Part shown: positions 19,836 through 33,215 of the stretch, in pieces
How the letters are laid out: every line of letters begins with the position of its first letter
Numbering within the stretch: the first letter of the stretch is position 1
Origin: Pyropia haitanensis
Taxonomy: Eukaryota; Rhodophyta; Bangiophyceae; Bangiales; Bangiaceae
Assembly: GCA_008729055.1 (NCBI GenBank)
Contig: SDUX01000004.1
Span: 1,612,001-1,676,000, forward strand
Direction: 5' to 3'
DNA: 64,000 nucleotides
Translations under genes and position numbers: made by a program
The notes under the pieces: generated by a model
Told to the model about the DNA's origin: nothing
Seen by the model: only the letters and a program-made list of their open reading frames with translations
The model's database searches: none

Positions 19836-21622
19836 CACCGGCCCGCTGCGCACGGCCCCCTGCCTGCCCGCTCCCATTCTCTTATTGCGGTCAGCCCATG
19901 CACACTCTCCTGTCAATGTCATTTTTCTTTTTCTTGGCCTGTCATGGTAGCTTTGTTGATGTTCTCATGCGTGCGGTTGCTCGCGTCGCCCGCTCCCGTT
20001 GCATTGTCCATTGTTTCTTGGCTTTTTTCCACCCGCCACCTCTGGTTATCTGGCACCTTTTGCGCCTTGGCCGACTGTCTTGTTCTCTTGTTCACGTGTG
20101 GTTGTATGGTTTTATGTTGTCGTGCCCGATGATGCCCACCCGCTCTATCACACAAACCCAACCCGTGCGTGCCAAACGCGCGCGACGACGCGTGGGTGCT
20201 GTTGTTCCGTACCGACGGCGACCTCCCCGTAAACTATTCTCTCTCTCTTCTGGCGTTGCTGACACTCCCGTTGCGAGCCCGGCCTGGTCCAATAAACTGA
20301 TACTGTTGCTGCAGCCAACCGCGGCTGCCGTCTGCTATCGGGAGAGAGGTTGCGCTCCGCCACCCCCCCACTGCTCGGATGGGTGCGTTGGGCGGGGGCG
20401 CCGGGCCGCCTCGCGAGTCGAATCGTCCACACGCTCCTGCTCCAGGGGCCCGCCACCCGCGGCGGCATGCCGGGCCAAAGCGTGGCGCGCCACTGGTTGC
20501 CGACCCGGCGGGCCCGCGCCGCCGCCGGTGCATCTGCCGGAGTGCTCACGCCCTGGGTCTGCCGCGGGGGGGGACGGGCCCCGCCGCCGCTACTGGCACG
20601 GCACGGCCGCTGTTGCGCAAATGGGTGGTGGCGGGGGCGCGTCATCTTCCATAGGGAACGGACCCACGTGGTGAAACAGTGTGGGATGGGAGGGGGGAGA
20701 CGGGGAAGGGAGGCGCGGCGGGGGGGGAGGCGTGGAGGGGGGGCATTCTCACGCTGCAGGCCCACTTTTCTCCCGCCGCCACGCAGTGTGCGCGAGACAC
20801 TGGCTGGCGTGGCGGTCTGCGGTGGGGGCGGGGACGTCGGCTCACGTGCCACGGTGCGTGGGCGAGCTCCATCGGCTGCGGCCAGTGGTGGTCGTTTCTT
20901 CTTCCGCGTCGCCTCTCCAAAACGCCTGACGAAACGGTACGCAGCCACAGTCCGTGTGGGTACACGGCTATTCCATACGCCTTTTCCAGACCAATTCCAG
21001 CCACGAACACGGATGTGCACTGTCCCCAAAAGTGCGTTCATCCGAGAAGAGAACACTGATCTCGATGTCTGGGACTTGATTTTATGACACCTTCCGCGCA
21101 AGTACTTTCGGATGGGCTCACATGGACACTTATTTAAATTGTTCCGTGGGCGTGGATAAATACAGAGCGCCTGGGGCGGCCCGCCTGCCGACGCGCGGCG
21201 GTTGGCCTTGGCCGCGGGACCGCGAGCGCCACCCGCCGCGCCCGCCACGACGGCACAGGCCGCCGCCCGCGTCCCTCCCACCTTCTCTCCCCCGCCCCCC
21301 CCACCCTCCCCACCCGACTGGCCGCGCTGACCGGCCGGCCGGCGCGGGCGGGCGGCGCGGCGGGGTGTGGCGGCGGCAGGTGCCGACGCGCCCCACCCCC
21401 CCCCCCGCCTCTGGCTGGCGGCATCCCCGCGACGCCGCCCGCCCCCTACACCGGCCGGGGACCGCCCCGCCCGGGCCATTTCATCCCTCCCACCCATCCG
21501 CTCTGCCTGTTCTTCCTCCTCTTTCCTCCTCTCCCCCTGCCTCCTATCTTCATCCGGTTCCCACCCGCCCGGCCGCTTCCCCACGGCACCGGATCTCCCA
21601 GCCGCCCCCCTCCCCCGCCGCC
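19836..21622. other. intergenic: methyltransferase 3' UTR and upstream region of TRAPPC9-like gene
   Basis: 19890-20340 is T-rich relative to its surroundings and ends with AATAAA, consistent with a 3' UTR of about 480 bp. 20350-21060 is GC-rich with no convincing frame. AT-rich motifs TTATTTAAAT (about 21128) and GATAAATAC (about 21153) lie some 450 bp upstream of the next ATG and could be core promoter elements; this is only a position-based guess. Confidence 0.45.
20291..20296 (+). terminator. poly(A) signal AATAAA
   Basis: A canonical AATAAA hexamer lies about 455 bp after the methyltransferase stop, at the end of the T-rich stretch. The chlorophyte-type TGTAA signal is not evident here. 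Confidence 0.5.
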
Positions 21623-22781
21623 ATGGATGACGCCGGCGGCGGCGGGTGGCCGCGGCCTGCCGCCGGCGCTCCCCCCCCCCCCCTTCTACCACGGGCGCCC
21701 CCCCAGGCGCCCCCCCCCCCCCCCGCCCCCCACCGGCGTGCCTCTCGCCAAGACGCTCTCCCCCTCGCCCACCCCCCCTCCACCAACGTCCGCGGCGGCG
21801 GCGGCGGCCGCGACGGCGCGCCCGCCGGTGGGTGTCCTCGTCGCCGCGACCGCCGAGGTCGACGCGATTGTGCGTGCCGCCGCGCCGGGCGCGCCGTCGT
21901 TGGCCGCCGCGCTGCGCGCGGCGGGCGGGTGGGTGGCGGCTGGGGCGGGGGGGGTCACCGCTAAGGGGGGGGCGGGGTGGACTGCCCGAGGGGGGGGTGG
22001 GGGTGGGGGGGGGGGGCGGAAGAGGCGAGGGGAGTCACCCCAGGGGGTGGTGCCGCTGATGGCGGCAACGCCGACGGCGGCGACGGCGGCGACGGCGGCG
22101 GCGGTGGTGGCGGCGGCGGCGGCAGCGGCGGCAGCGGCGGTGGTGGCGGGGGGGGGGGGGTCGGCCGGGTGCCGCCGCCGCCGCCGCCGACCGCGCCGCG
22201 GCGCCGCCCACGCACGTCCTCCTATCACAGCCACCCGCGGTTGCAGCCGCCGCCGCGGCCGCCGCCGCGGCGGCAGAGCGCGCCGCCGTCGGCGCCCCAC
22301 CGCCGCCGCCGCCGCTCGTCATTGCCTACCGCGCGCCCGGCGAGGCGCTGGCGGCCACCCCGGCGGGCTCCCCCGCCATTGTCCTTGCCGCCATCGCCGG
22401 CGCCGCCACCGGCGCCGCCACCGGTGGCGGCGGCGGCCCAGACGGTGGTGTCGACGGTGGGGTCGCCGGCGCTGCCGGCGCCACCGCCGTGGCGGCCGCC
22501 GCCGCGTCGCGCGTGGCGGCGTTTGCGTCGGCCGCGGCGGTGGCGGAGGCGGTCGCCGCGGGCGACGCCGCCGCCGCGACACGCCCCGCGCTGCGCCTCG
22601 CCGCCGCGTGGGTGGGCGAGCCCGACCCGCCCCGGTCGCTCGCCGCCGCCGCCGACGCGGCCGCCGCGGCGCTCGCCGCGGGCGCCAAGCGGCGCTCCCG
22701 GCGGCGCGCGTCGGTCGACGCGGCGACGCCGTCCTCGTCGCGGGAGGGCGGGTTGGACCTGGGAGGGGGGCTGGGGGGGGG

Positions 22782-22824
<43 letters not shown>

Positions 22825-23801
22825 TCGGCAGCCGCGGCGGCAGCAGCAGCGGCGGCGGCGGTGGTGCCGCCGGTCGTCTACTTGCTGCTGGCGCGGGCGG
22901 GGGTGCCGCTGGATGAGCGCGCGGCGCTGCTGGCGGGGTCCGCGGCGGTCGCGGCGCTCGGCGCGGCCGCCGAGGTGCACCTGGTGCGCATCCCGGCGGG
23001 GGGGACGCCGGGGGGGGGGGGGGGGGTGGGGGGGGGGGGGGGAGCGGCCCGCCCGCCGCCACTGCCGCCGCCGACCCGCTGGCCGGGGAGGTGGCGAATG
23101 GTCGGCCGCCCGCCGCGGCACGCGGCGCCGCGCCCCCCCCTCCGCCCCCCCCCCCGGCACCCCCCCGCCCCCTGCCCGACGGCGCGGCCGACGCGATCGC
23201 CGCGGTCGCGGCCGCGGTCGTTGCCCCCGCCGCCCGCCGCGCCCTCACCGCCCGCGCCGCGGACTTGGCCGCCGCCGTCGAGCGGGCGCGGCCAAAGAGC
23301 ATCAAGAGCACCGTCCGCGCGTGGCTCCGCGGCGTCGCCGACATGACCAACGTCGTCACGTCCACGTCATCGCCGGTGGCGCCGCTGGTCGGCGCGGTGG
23401 GGCGGGGGGGGTCGGCGGCCGCCGCGGATGCCGGCGGGCCGGGGGGGGGGGGGGGTGGGGGGGGGGGGGGGTGCCGCGCCCGCCGCCAGCTTTGGTACGC
23501 TGCCGCGGGTGGCGTCGCTGGGGGAGGGGCTCCTCGGGCGCTCCGCGACGGCCGATGAGGTGGGCAGTGGGGGGGGGAGCGCCGGCGGCAGCGGCGGCAG
23601 TCTGGGCGGGGGGGGCGCTGGTGGGGGTGGTGCCGCCGCCGCGGGGGGTCCACCCGCCGAGGCGGCCGACGCGCTCGCGCTCGCGGCGGACCTCCTCTCC
23701 CTCGGTGACACGGACGCGGCGCTGTCGCACTACCGTGCCGTCGCGGCGGACGCGCGCGCCGCGTCCGTCGCCAGCGGCGGCGCCTTCCTCGGCGGCGTCG
23801 T

Positions 23802-23805
<4 letters not shown>

Positions 23806-23886
<81 letters not shown>
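23806..23886 (+). repeat. (GGC)n microsatellite coding poly-Gly
   Basis: About 27 GGC/GGT codons in the frame encoding the TRAPPC9-like protein. Confidence 0.9.
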
Positions 23887-23888
<2 letters not shown>

Positions 23889-25082
23889 CTCGTGGCTGCC
23901 CTTTACGCCCGCGGCGGCGGCGCCCGCGGCGGCCGCGGGCGGCCGCGCGGCGGCGGCGCGCGAGGCCGCCGCCATTGACGGCGTCGGCGCGTGCCTCGCG
24001 CTGCTCGCCGCGCCCGTCCGTGGGCGGCCGCTGCCGGGGGGGGGCGCCCCGGCCGGCCGGCTGCGGGAGCTGGCCGCCGCGCGGGAGCGGGCGGTGGACC
24101 TGCACGGCCGGGCGGGGCGGCCGGACCGGGCGGTGCTCGCCGCGGCGCGGGCGGCGGTGGAGAGGGCAGGGGGGGATGGGGGGGGGGGGGGGGGGTGCCG
24201 TCGGGCTGGGCCGCCGCCCCCGCGCCAAAGGTGGGGGGGGGGGGGGTCGTTGGCCGCGTCCTGCCCGTGCTGCTGCCGCCCGAGCTGACCGCCCCACCCC
24301 GCGGGGGGGGGGGGGGACGGGCCGCCGTGGCGCGCCGGCGCTGCCACCCCCGCGTGGATGGGGCCGCCGCTCCTTTGAGTCGCCCGCCGACGCGTGGCGG
24401 CCGCGGCCCGGCCGTGACGCCGCCGCCGCCGCCGCCGCCGATGCGGCCGTCGACGCGGCGGCCGCGGCGGTGGTGGCCGAGGCGGCGCCCGCCGGCGTCG
24501 GCGCCCTCTTTGCCGCCACGCCGCTGTGGGCGCCGCCGGTGGCGGCGGCGGAGACGGTGCGCGCGGCGGGGGCGGGGGTGCTCCTCGCCGCCGCCGCGAC
24601 CCGCCGTGGCGGCGGGCGGGGCGTGGCGACGCCGCCGCCGCCACGGACGGCGGCGCTGCTCGCCTACGCGGCGGCCGCCCGCCTCGGCGCCGTCGGCCTC
24701 GACGCGGCCGCCGCCGACGCGCTGCGCGTGTGCGTCCGCGCGGCCGAGGCGGCCGCCGCCGGCGGCGGCAGCGGCGGCGGCGGCGGCGGCGGCCCGCCGC
24801 TGGGCGCCGTGGCCGCCGCGGGCGCGACGCTGTGGCTGGCCCGCCTGCGGCGGCGGCAGGGGCGGCTGGCCGACGCGGCCGCCGCGTACGCGGCGGTGCT
24901 GGCGGCGGCGGCGGCGACGCCGTCGGGCGTGGATTGGGGGGCGGGGGGGGGGGGGGGGATCCGGGGGGGTCGCCGCCGCTGCCGCGGGGACGCTCGCCGT
25001 TGTTGCCGCCGCGCGGCGGCAGCGGGGGCGGAGGAGAGGCGCCGCCGCCGCCGCCGCCGCCGCCATCCCCGCTGCCGCCGAC

Positions 25083-25144
<62 letters not shown>

Positions 25145-25152
25145 CGGTGGCG
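25083..25152 (+). repeat. (GGC)n microsatellite coding poly-Gly
   Basis: A GGC-type array interrupted by GGT inside the TRAPPC9-like gene; the surrounding frame is uncertain because of nearby G runs. Confidence 0.85.
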
Positions 25153-26309
25153 TGCGGGTGCGGCCCGTGCCCTTTCCGCCCGTCGACGCGGCGGCGGTGG
25201 CGGTCGCGACCGCCGACGGCGGCCGCGGCGTGCCCGCCAGCTCCCCGCTGGCGGTCGGCCGCGGCGGCTGGGCCGCCGTCGAGGACCGCCTCCTCGCCGC
25301 CGTTGCCGCCGACGCGGCGGCCGCGGCGCCCCCCGCGACGGCCTCCCCCCCCGAGCAGCCGCGGCAGCTGCCGCGGCGGCGGCAGCTGGCAGCCGCGACG
25401 GCCCGCCCCCTCCGCCCCCCCCGCCCCCACCAACCCCCGCCGCGCTTGCCGCCCGCCGGCGGCGGTGCCTCCTCGCCGCGTCTGCCCCTCTGGGCAGTCC
25501 ACCCCCCCCGGCGACGGCGGCGCCGCCGGCGGCGGCCGCCGGCGAGCGCGTCTGCCTGGCCGTCCCGTTTGGCAACCCGGCGCCGGTGGCGGTGGCGCTG
25601 CGGCGGGTGCGCGCGCGGGTGGTCTGGGAGGGGCGGCCCGTTGCCGACGTGCACGACGCGGGGGATAGCGACGGTGAGGGTGACGGCGACGGCGACGGCG
25701 GCGGTGGCGGCGGCGGCGGTGGGGGGGGTGATGGCGTCGGCGCGCCGCCGCCGGACGCGGCGGGCGCCCCGCCAGTGACGACCACGCTGGTGCCGCCGCC
25801 GCCCGCTGCCCCACCCGGCAAGGCGGGTCCCGGCCCGCCTGGCGGCGGTTACGTGGTGGTGCCTCCGGGCGGGTCGCTGACGCTGCACCTGCCCGTCACG
25901 GCCACAGAGGCGGGGACGCTCGTTTTTCTCGGCGCTCGGTGGCAGTACGCCCTGCTGCCACCGGCGGCGGCGGCGGCGGCCGCGTCGGCGGGCGGCGCGC
26001 CGGGCGGTGGGGCGCCGACGCCACCGCGGTCGCCGGCGTCGCCGCCCGCCACCGCCGCCGCCACCGACGGCGCGGCGGCCGACGCGCCGCCGCCGACGCC
26101 CGCCGTGTGGGCGGCGGGCGAGCTCCACCTCTCCCGCCGGGGGGTGCGGCTCAACGCGACGCGCGCGCAGCGGGCGGCGGACCCGCCCCGGTACGCGCCC
26201 GACGTGTCGCTGACGGTGCGGGTGCTGCCGCCGGCGGCGCGGCTGGCGGTGGCCGTCCGCCTGCCCGCGCTGGCGCTCGTGGGGGGGGACGCCACGGGCG
26301 GCCTGGACG

Positions 26310-26312
26310 ACG

Positions 26313-26374
<62 letters not shown>

Positions 26375-26388
26375 GGTGGCGGTGGCGA
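26310..26388 (+). repeat. (GGC)n/(GGT) microsatellite coding poly-Gly
   Basis: A run of about 26 Gly codons between two Ig-like segments of the TRAPPC9-like protein. Confidence 0.9.
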
Positions 26389-26744
26389 CGGCGACCGCGT
26401 CGTGGCCGTCACCGCCGCGGCGGGCCAGACGGTGCGGGGGGTGGTGAAGGTGACCAACACGGGGTCCGTGGCGGTCGCCGCGGCGGCGTTTCGGGTGGTG
26501 CTGCTCGGCGGGGGGGTCGCCGGGGGGGGGGGAGGGGGCGGCCCCGCCGCTGGGGGGGGGGGGGGGGGTCTGCCGTCTACTTGCCGCCCGACGCGTGGGG
26601 CGGCTCGACCGCCGCCGCCGCGGCCGGTGACGACCACCCGCCGACGGCGGCGGCCGCCGACGGGCGGTGGCGCGCGGACGCGTGGGGCGGCGGCGGCCGC
26701 CTCGAGCCGGGCGCGACGGCGCGGCGGCCCGTGTGGTTCCGCCT

Positions 26745-26787
<43 letters not shown>

Positions 26788-26883
26788 AGCCGGTGGGACG
26801 TGGTGGCCCTTGCGGGCCTCGCGTACCGCCTCGACGGCGAGGCGGGCCCGCCGCCCGGTGCGCCCGCCGCGCCCGCCGCACCG

Positions 26884-26916
<33 letters not shown>

Positions 26917-27706
26917 ACCCCGACGTGGCGCGTCTCCCGCGCGGCCGTCGCGGTTGCGCTGACACCCGGCGTCGCGGCGTTTGCGCGCTTCATCCGGCGC
27001 TCGCCCGTCGCCGGCCGGGGGGGCGCCTACCTCCTTGGCATTGAGCTGGAGCACGCGGCGGGGGCGGCGGCGGCGGCGGCTGCCGCCGCTGGCGCACCCG
27101 CGGTGCCCGCGGCGCCCGCGTTTGTGGTGGACCGCGTGGCGGTGTGGACGCCCGCGGGGGGGGGGGCGCCACTGGCGGGCGGCGTCGACGCGGTGTGGGA
27201 GGCGGCGCCCATCCCGCCGACCGTCTACCCTGTGGAGGACGTGTCTGCGGCGGGAGGGGTGGGGAGGGGGGGCGAAGCGGCGCCGTCGCCGCCTGGCGGT
27301 GGTGCGGCGGCGGCGGCCGTCGCGGGCATCCCGCTGCGCACCAACGAGACCGCCACCCTCTTTGTGCGGCTGCTGCCGGCGGCGGGCGCTGGGGCGGGCG
27401 GCGCGGGCGCCGGCGCGGGCGCGGGCGGCGGTGGCGACGGCGGCGGCAGCGGCGGCGGTGGCACCCGCCGGTGGCACCTGTCGCAGCTGGCGGTGACCGA
27501 CAGCGTCGGCGCGGCGGTGGGGGTGCCGCCATCCCCCGCCGGTGGCGGCGGCGGCGCCGCCGCGGTGGGGCCGCCGCCAACAGACGACGGGGCGGTCGCG
27601 GCGCTGACGCACGCCGTCGCGGCGGGGGCGGCCGCGCAGTGGCGCGCCGGCGCCGCGCACGTTGGCGTCCGCTGGCGGCAGCTGCCGCCCAGCCGGGCGG
27701 TGGGGA

Positions 27707-27836
<130 letters not shown>

Positions 27837-29174
27837 CGGCGGCAGCGACGGGCCGCCGGGACCGTGGGGGTGGCTGCTGCTGCCGCCGCTGGTGCCGTCC
27901 GAGTGGGCGGTGGCGGGGCCGCCGGGGTCAGCCACCGGCCACCGGGCCGCCGCCGCGGTCGTGTCCCCGCCATCGCCGCTGCCGCCCGTCGTGTCGTCCC
28001 TGTTGGGGCCCGTCCCCGGGGGGTCCGCGGCGGCCGCCACTGCGTCGCCGTCGGCTGCCGCCGACGGCCGGCCAGTGTCGGCGACCACCCCCGCCGCCGC
28101 CGCGGCCGCGTCGGCCGCCGCGTGCTGCGTCGTGCGCGTGACGCTCGACGCCCCCCCGCGGGTGGTGCACGACTTTTCCACGGGCCTCCCGGCGGTCATC
28201 CCCGTCACGCTGCGGGTGCACCACGTGGCGCCCGCCGACGTTGGCGGCGGCGTCGGGGACCTGTTGGACAGCCTCGCGAGCGGCGCCAGCGGCGGCTGGG
28301 CGGGCGACAACCCGCCGCCCATCTCCCCCCTCGCCGCCCGCACCGTCTCGGTCAGCATCCGCGCCGACGACCGCGACGGCGGCGGCGGCGGGGACGGGCG
28401 CCCCGCGGCGGTCGCGGACGGCGTCCGTGGCCGCCGCTGGGCGGGCCCCGTCACCGCCTCGGCGCGGCAGCTGGCGGCGGGCGTGACGCGGCAGCTGGCG
28501 CTGTGGGCGGTCGTCGACTCGCCGGGGGCGGTGCGCCTCGGCGGCATCGCCGCGGTCGCGGTCGTTGACGACGAGGTGCCCGACGCTGGCGGCGGCGGCG
28601 GCGGCGGCGGCGGAGGGGGGGGGGGGGGGCGGGTGCCGCCGGGCCACCGCTGTGGCGGCTTGCCGTGGGGGGGGTGGGGGGGGGGGGGGGGGGAGGCGGT
28701 GGTGCCCGGGGGGGTGCGCGTCCGCCGTCGCTGGCCGCCGCGGTCGCGGCTGCGACCGATGTGGGCGTGACCGTGACGGTGAGTGGGGGGGGGTGGGTTT
28801 CGGTCGTGGACGCTGCCGACGACGCGGCGGCCGTGGCGGCGGCGGCAGACGCGGACGCTGACCGCGACGGTGGGCCGACGTGCGGCGTCGGGGGGGGAGG
28901 GGCCGCGACGGGAGGTGGCGGGGGGGGGAGCGGCGGCGTTGCGCGGCGGCCGTCCCTGCCGGCGCTGCCGCCATCCCAGAGCGGCGCCGCCGCCGCCGCC
29001 GAGCGGCCGCTGTCGCCGGGCCGGGCGGCTGCCGGCGGCAGCCTCTTTGGGGTCCCGTCTGCCGCGGCGGCCGCGGCCGCGGCCGACGCGGCCGGCCGCG
29101 CCGACGCGGACGATGGCGCGTGGGACGCGGCGGATACCGACGAGGACGATGGCGTCGCGGCGGGGGGGGCGTGA

Positions 29175-29851
29175 GGAGGGGCCACCCCTCCCCGTTTTTT
29201 GTTCTTTTTTTGGTTGCAGCGTGGGACCCGTTTTTCCTTTATTTTTTTTTTTCGACCAACGTGGGGCGCGTGTGCCGGGGGGGTGGGGGAGGTGGGGAGG
29301 GTAGGGGTGGCGGGGATGGTGGGGATGGTGAGGGGGGTGGTGGTGGTTTGGGGGGGGGGTGAAGGGGGTGGGGGTGGAGGCCCTGCTCTTTGTACGGACG
29401 TTGCGCGGACCAGCGCCGCCATCTCCTACGCTCCGTGAACAAGGAAAGGCGGACCAGAGCGAGTGGAAAGGATGGGAGCCCACGAGCCGTGCCGCGACGG
29501 CCGCTCGCCCTCCTCCTTTCACTCCCACCACGGCCGTGTGCGGTCACGTACAGAAGGGGGGCTGCGACCGTACGGGGGGAGCGGCCCCAAACACCCAGAC
29601 TCGACTCGCCTGGTTGGCTCTGTCTTCTCGGGTGTGCGCGTAGATGTACTGTAGGTCTTGTTCGTGTATGTCTTCCTCAGCGTAGGGGCGGGAGGGTAGG
29701 CGCGGCAGAGGGGGCTGGCGGCGGCACTATCCGACGGGCGGGCATCGCCCACTGGCACGGGTAGACAGGGGCTTTAACGGGACGAGGGCACAAGGTCGGG
29801 CGACGGACGACGCCCGCCGCGATGAAGAAGATCAACGGCGGTGGATCCCCA
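29175..29851. other. 3' flank of TRAPPC9-like gene; no gene seen
   Basis: The stretch starts with T runs (29198-29260), probably 3' UTR, followed by a strand-asymmetric G-rich segment (about 29270-29375) of GGGGA/GGGGT units and ordinary intergenic sequence to the start of the inverted-repeat element. Confidence 0.5.
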
Positions 29852-30633
29852 GCGCAGTGGTGTCAAACCCGCGAACGTCGGGCCATCGTGCCGCGGCGTG
29901 CACAGCCCCTGACGGGGCCTGTGAGAGGGGGGGGGGACCGACCCCGAGTGCACGCCGCTTGCGTCGATGGCACGAAATTTTGCACTCTGTGCACAGATTA
30001 TTGCACGCAGTGCACGCTGGAGCGCACGCCTTGGCACGCAGCAGTGCACGGACGGTTCGTGTTGCCAGATTATTTACTACGGCCCAATTCAACAAGTGTG
30101 GGTGGCCTGTGTACTGTGCTGGACCATAAGGCAAGGTCATTGGCGCTATCCTCGAAACCGTCACCGTCCGGCGGAATGAGGATGGATTTCTGAGAGTGAG
30201 GGCGTGCTTTGGGACAGCCCAACTACTTCCAATTGGGTTGTTTCGGGAATAGATCTGGGCCCGGCGTGCATCGGAGTGCACTGCTCCTTGCAAAGGCGTG
30301 CGCTCCACTGCGCATGGCCCGTGCCATCGCATGGCACGTAAAGCACAAAAACGTGCATCGTGTTGACGTCAGAGCGACTGAGGACGACGAGCATGGATTC
30401 CGATGACATACTGCAGGACGTGCTCATGCTCCAGTGCTCCCGTACGGCGGCTGGGAAAAAAAAGTGCTCCGGAACTCATGCCTCAAAAGTGTACGGCGCC
30501 GTGCGTCGGCGTGCCAAAAAACCGTGGTCTGAGACCCCTTGGAGTGAGGTTTTCACGCCGTTGCACGGCCGATTGCACGCCCAGAGGGCGAAAATTTGAT
30601 CCGCGGACGTTCGCGGGTTTGACACCACTGCGC
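29852..30633. mobile_element. non-autonomous DNA transposon with 28-bp terminal inverted repeats, hAT-like
   Basis: 29852-29879 is a perfect inverted match of 30606-30633. Inside the outermost GCG the ends read CAGTGGTGTCAAAC, which resembles hAT termini. The roughly 780-bp interior has many short GTGCAC/TGCAC motifs in both orientations, like subterminal transposase-binding repeats, and no transposase ORF. I could not find an 8-bp target duplication: CCCCAGCG on the left and CGCAGTCT on the right do not match. The insertion is therefore old, or the boundaries differ slightly. Confidence 0.75.
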
Positions 30634-30905
30634 AGTCTGTCACTGTGCGCTAAAGTAGCACCCAATCGGCCCTGTGCACGGGCACGGTGCGGTGGCAGCT
30701 TGCATCTGTATAGCCACCGCAGGCACGCACAGCCACGGTACACTCCTGCGACCACCCATCGCCATACATACACGGTTACACGCGGCGACACCCCCCCCCT
30801 TTCTGTTTTTTCTTGGCAACGGGACAGGCACACGCTACCTATGCCCCTGTCCTCCCTTTGCCCCCCCCCCTTTTTGTGCCGCCCCCCCGCGTTGACGCCG
30901 CCGCC

Positions 30906-31267
30906 ATGGACCACGCGGAGGAGCAGGAGCAGGAGCGCGAGGCGCTCGCCGCCATCTTCCTCGACGACTACACGCCGCTGTCGGACGACGGGCGGCGGCT
31001 GCAGCTGGCGCTGTCCCACCCCGCCGCGGGCGTCGCGGCAAAGCTGGTCGTCACCCTCCCGCCCACCTACCCGGAAGCGCCGCCAGCAGTGTCCCTCCAC
31101 CCCGGCTCGGGGCTGACCGCGCCGCGCCGCGCGGCGCTGCTCGCCGCGCTCGACGCGGAGGCCGCGGCGCAGGTGGGGATGCCCATGATTTTCGGCCTCC
31201 ACTCGTTTGCCATGGACTGGCTGCAGGCCAACGTGGCGGGGGGGGAGGCGGCGGAGGACGAGGACGG

Positions 31268-31298
<31 letters not shown>

Positions 31299-31691
31299 GG
31301 GACGGGCATTGGCACCGGCCGCGGGCTGGGTGGTGGGTCCACGTTTGAGACGCGCGAGGAGGCGGGCGCCGACGGCGTTGGCGGCGGTGGTGGTGGCGGC
31401 GGCGGCGGCGGCGGCGCCGACGCGCGCGGCGACCGGGTGGCGGCCAAGGCGTACGGCACGCCCGTGACGGTCGAGTCGTTTACGGCGTGGTCGGTGGCGT
31501 TTGAGGCGGAGATGGCCGCCGCGCGGGCGGCGGCGGCGGCGGCGGCGGCCAAGGCGGCGGGCGCGGGGGCGGCGGGGGAGGCCAAGCTGACCGGCCGCCA
31601 GCTGTTTGAGCTGAACCAGGCGGTGGGGGTGGAGGATGACAGCGAGAGCTTTTGGGAGGCCGAGGCCGAGTCGGAGCTCGCGGCGTCTTGA
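30906..31691 (+). CDS. RWDD1/Gir2-like RWD-domain protein (DFRP2-type)
   Basis: The 261-residue protein has an N-terminal RWD domain (about 1-115: the E-REALAAIFLDDY start, the LPPTYPEAPP motif, and the terminal helix FAMDWLQANV). Two Gly-rich acidic linkers follow, then a conserved C-terminal block (GTPVTVESFTAWSVAFEAEM and LTGRQLFELNQ) typical of RWDD1/Gir2. In yeast and animals this family binds and stabilises the GTPase DRG2/Rbg2 and contacts Gcn1, affecting translation under stress. The length matches the family (about 240-265). The start ATG follows a CCGCC context and is the only Met upstream of the RWD domain. The ORF is unbroken despite two GGC arrays. No intron is seen. Confidence 0.88.
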
Positions 31692-32269
31692 GGGTTTGGG
31701 GTGGGGGGGGGGGGATGGGGGGGGACGGGGGGGGGGGGATGGGGGGGGATAGGGGGGGGGGGGTCTGGTTGGCGAGCGGGGAGGGCGTTCAGGGGGAGGC
31801 GGGGAGACTGTTGGGAGGGGGAAGGAAGGGGGGGGGGGGTTGCCTGTACGTTGTTATCTTCCCTTTTTCGCGTCAGAGGCGGGAGAGTGGTGGGGGAGAG
31901 CTTGGATGGAGGAGCAGAGGGGGGGGGGGGGGGGAAGCGGATGGGTGGAGCAGACGCTCAAGCGGCTGCAGTCTCTGTCGGGCAGGCTTGCCGCTGTGGA
32001 CGCTTGCGCGTGCCGCACTCCCTGCCGCCTGGCGCGGCGACCGGCGCGCGGGCGTCGCCCGCGCCGCCGCCGCCGAGCGCGCGGGCCCGCGTGCGCGCCG
32101 TCACTGGGCGACCAGCAGGGCTCCCTGGCGAGGGGGGTTGACGCGGGAGCGAGGGGGGGGCCGCGGCGGCGGCGGCCGCACACCCGGCGCTGCCGCCCGC
32201 TCCACCGCCGCGCCGTCGCGGCCACGGGCCGTTGCCAGCGGGCGGGGTCGGGGAGCGCCGGCCGCGCCG

Positions 32270-32344
<75 letters not shown>

Positions 32345-32923
32345 ACCGTACACGCTGTCGCCGCGCGCCGTGGCCACCGCCACCCCCCCCCCCCCGCGCG
32401 GGCGCGCGGCGGCTGCGCACGCCGGGCGGTGAGCGCCGGGCGGCCGCACGCGCCACTGCCGTCGAGCGGCGGGTGCGGGCGGCTGGGGCTCGGCGGCCAG
32501 ACCGTGGCGGGCGCTGGACACACGCAGGCGGCCGGCAGCGTGGCCCCGACGAGGCCGCGTCAGTTGCGGAGCTGGGGGGGGGTGGCGCGGGAGACAAAAA
32601 AAAAAAAAAAAAGAGCACGGCAGGGTGGCCCCGAGGAGGCAGTCAAGGGCGTAGGCGGCGGCGCCCCCGCGGCGGCGCCCACGTGGCGGGGCCACCCGCA
32701 CAACCCACACAATAACAGCAAACAACACGGTAAAAAAAAAAAAGAAAAGGGGGAGGGGGGAGGGGGGGGGGAGGGGAGGCAGGATGAAGCATGAAACACC
32801 CGTGGCGCGCCCCGTGGTCGGCGGCCCGTCCCCCTCCACGGCGGCGAGCCCCCCCCCCCCACGAGCGGGGCCCGACCTCCCCCCGACGCCAACCCCCCCC
32901 CCAGACCCCCCCGGCCGCGCGCC
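31692..32923. other. intergenic, simple-sequence rich
   Basis: 31700-31770 is a G-run minisatellite with single A/T interruptions. A G-run block lies around 31919-31934. 32272-32342 is a (CCG)n array. 32597-32613 and 32731-32741 are A runs. No frame encodes anything other than low-complexity text. The right-hand part is probably the 3' UTR of the minus-strand kinase-like gene. Confidence 0.5.
32272..32342. repeat. (CCG)n microsatellite
   Basis: About 23 pure CCG units in intergenic sequence. Confidence 0.93.
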
Positions 32924-33172
32924 TCACGCCCCCCCCCACTCCTCGCCGCCGCCCACATCCGCCGACACGCAGACCACGTCAAAGACGAGCAGCCCGTTGC
33001 GCGGGAGCCCCGCCCCAAACAGCCGCCGCATGCCCGCGTCGCCCCGCGGGTGCACGTACAGCGTCCGCTCGTCGCCCTCGGCCATGCCAACGAGGCCGGC
33101 GGCAAACGCGGGGGGGGCCTCGCTCAGGTCCATCACGAGCGGGTCGGGGGCGCCCCCCGCCACGCCACCGCC

Positions 33173-33215
<43 letters not shown>

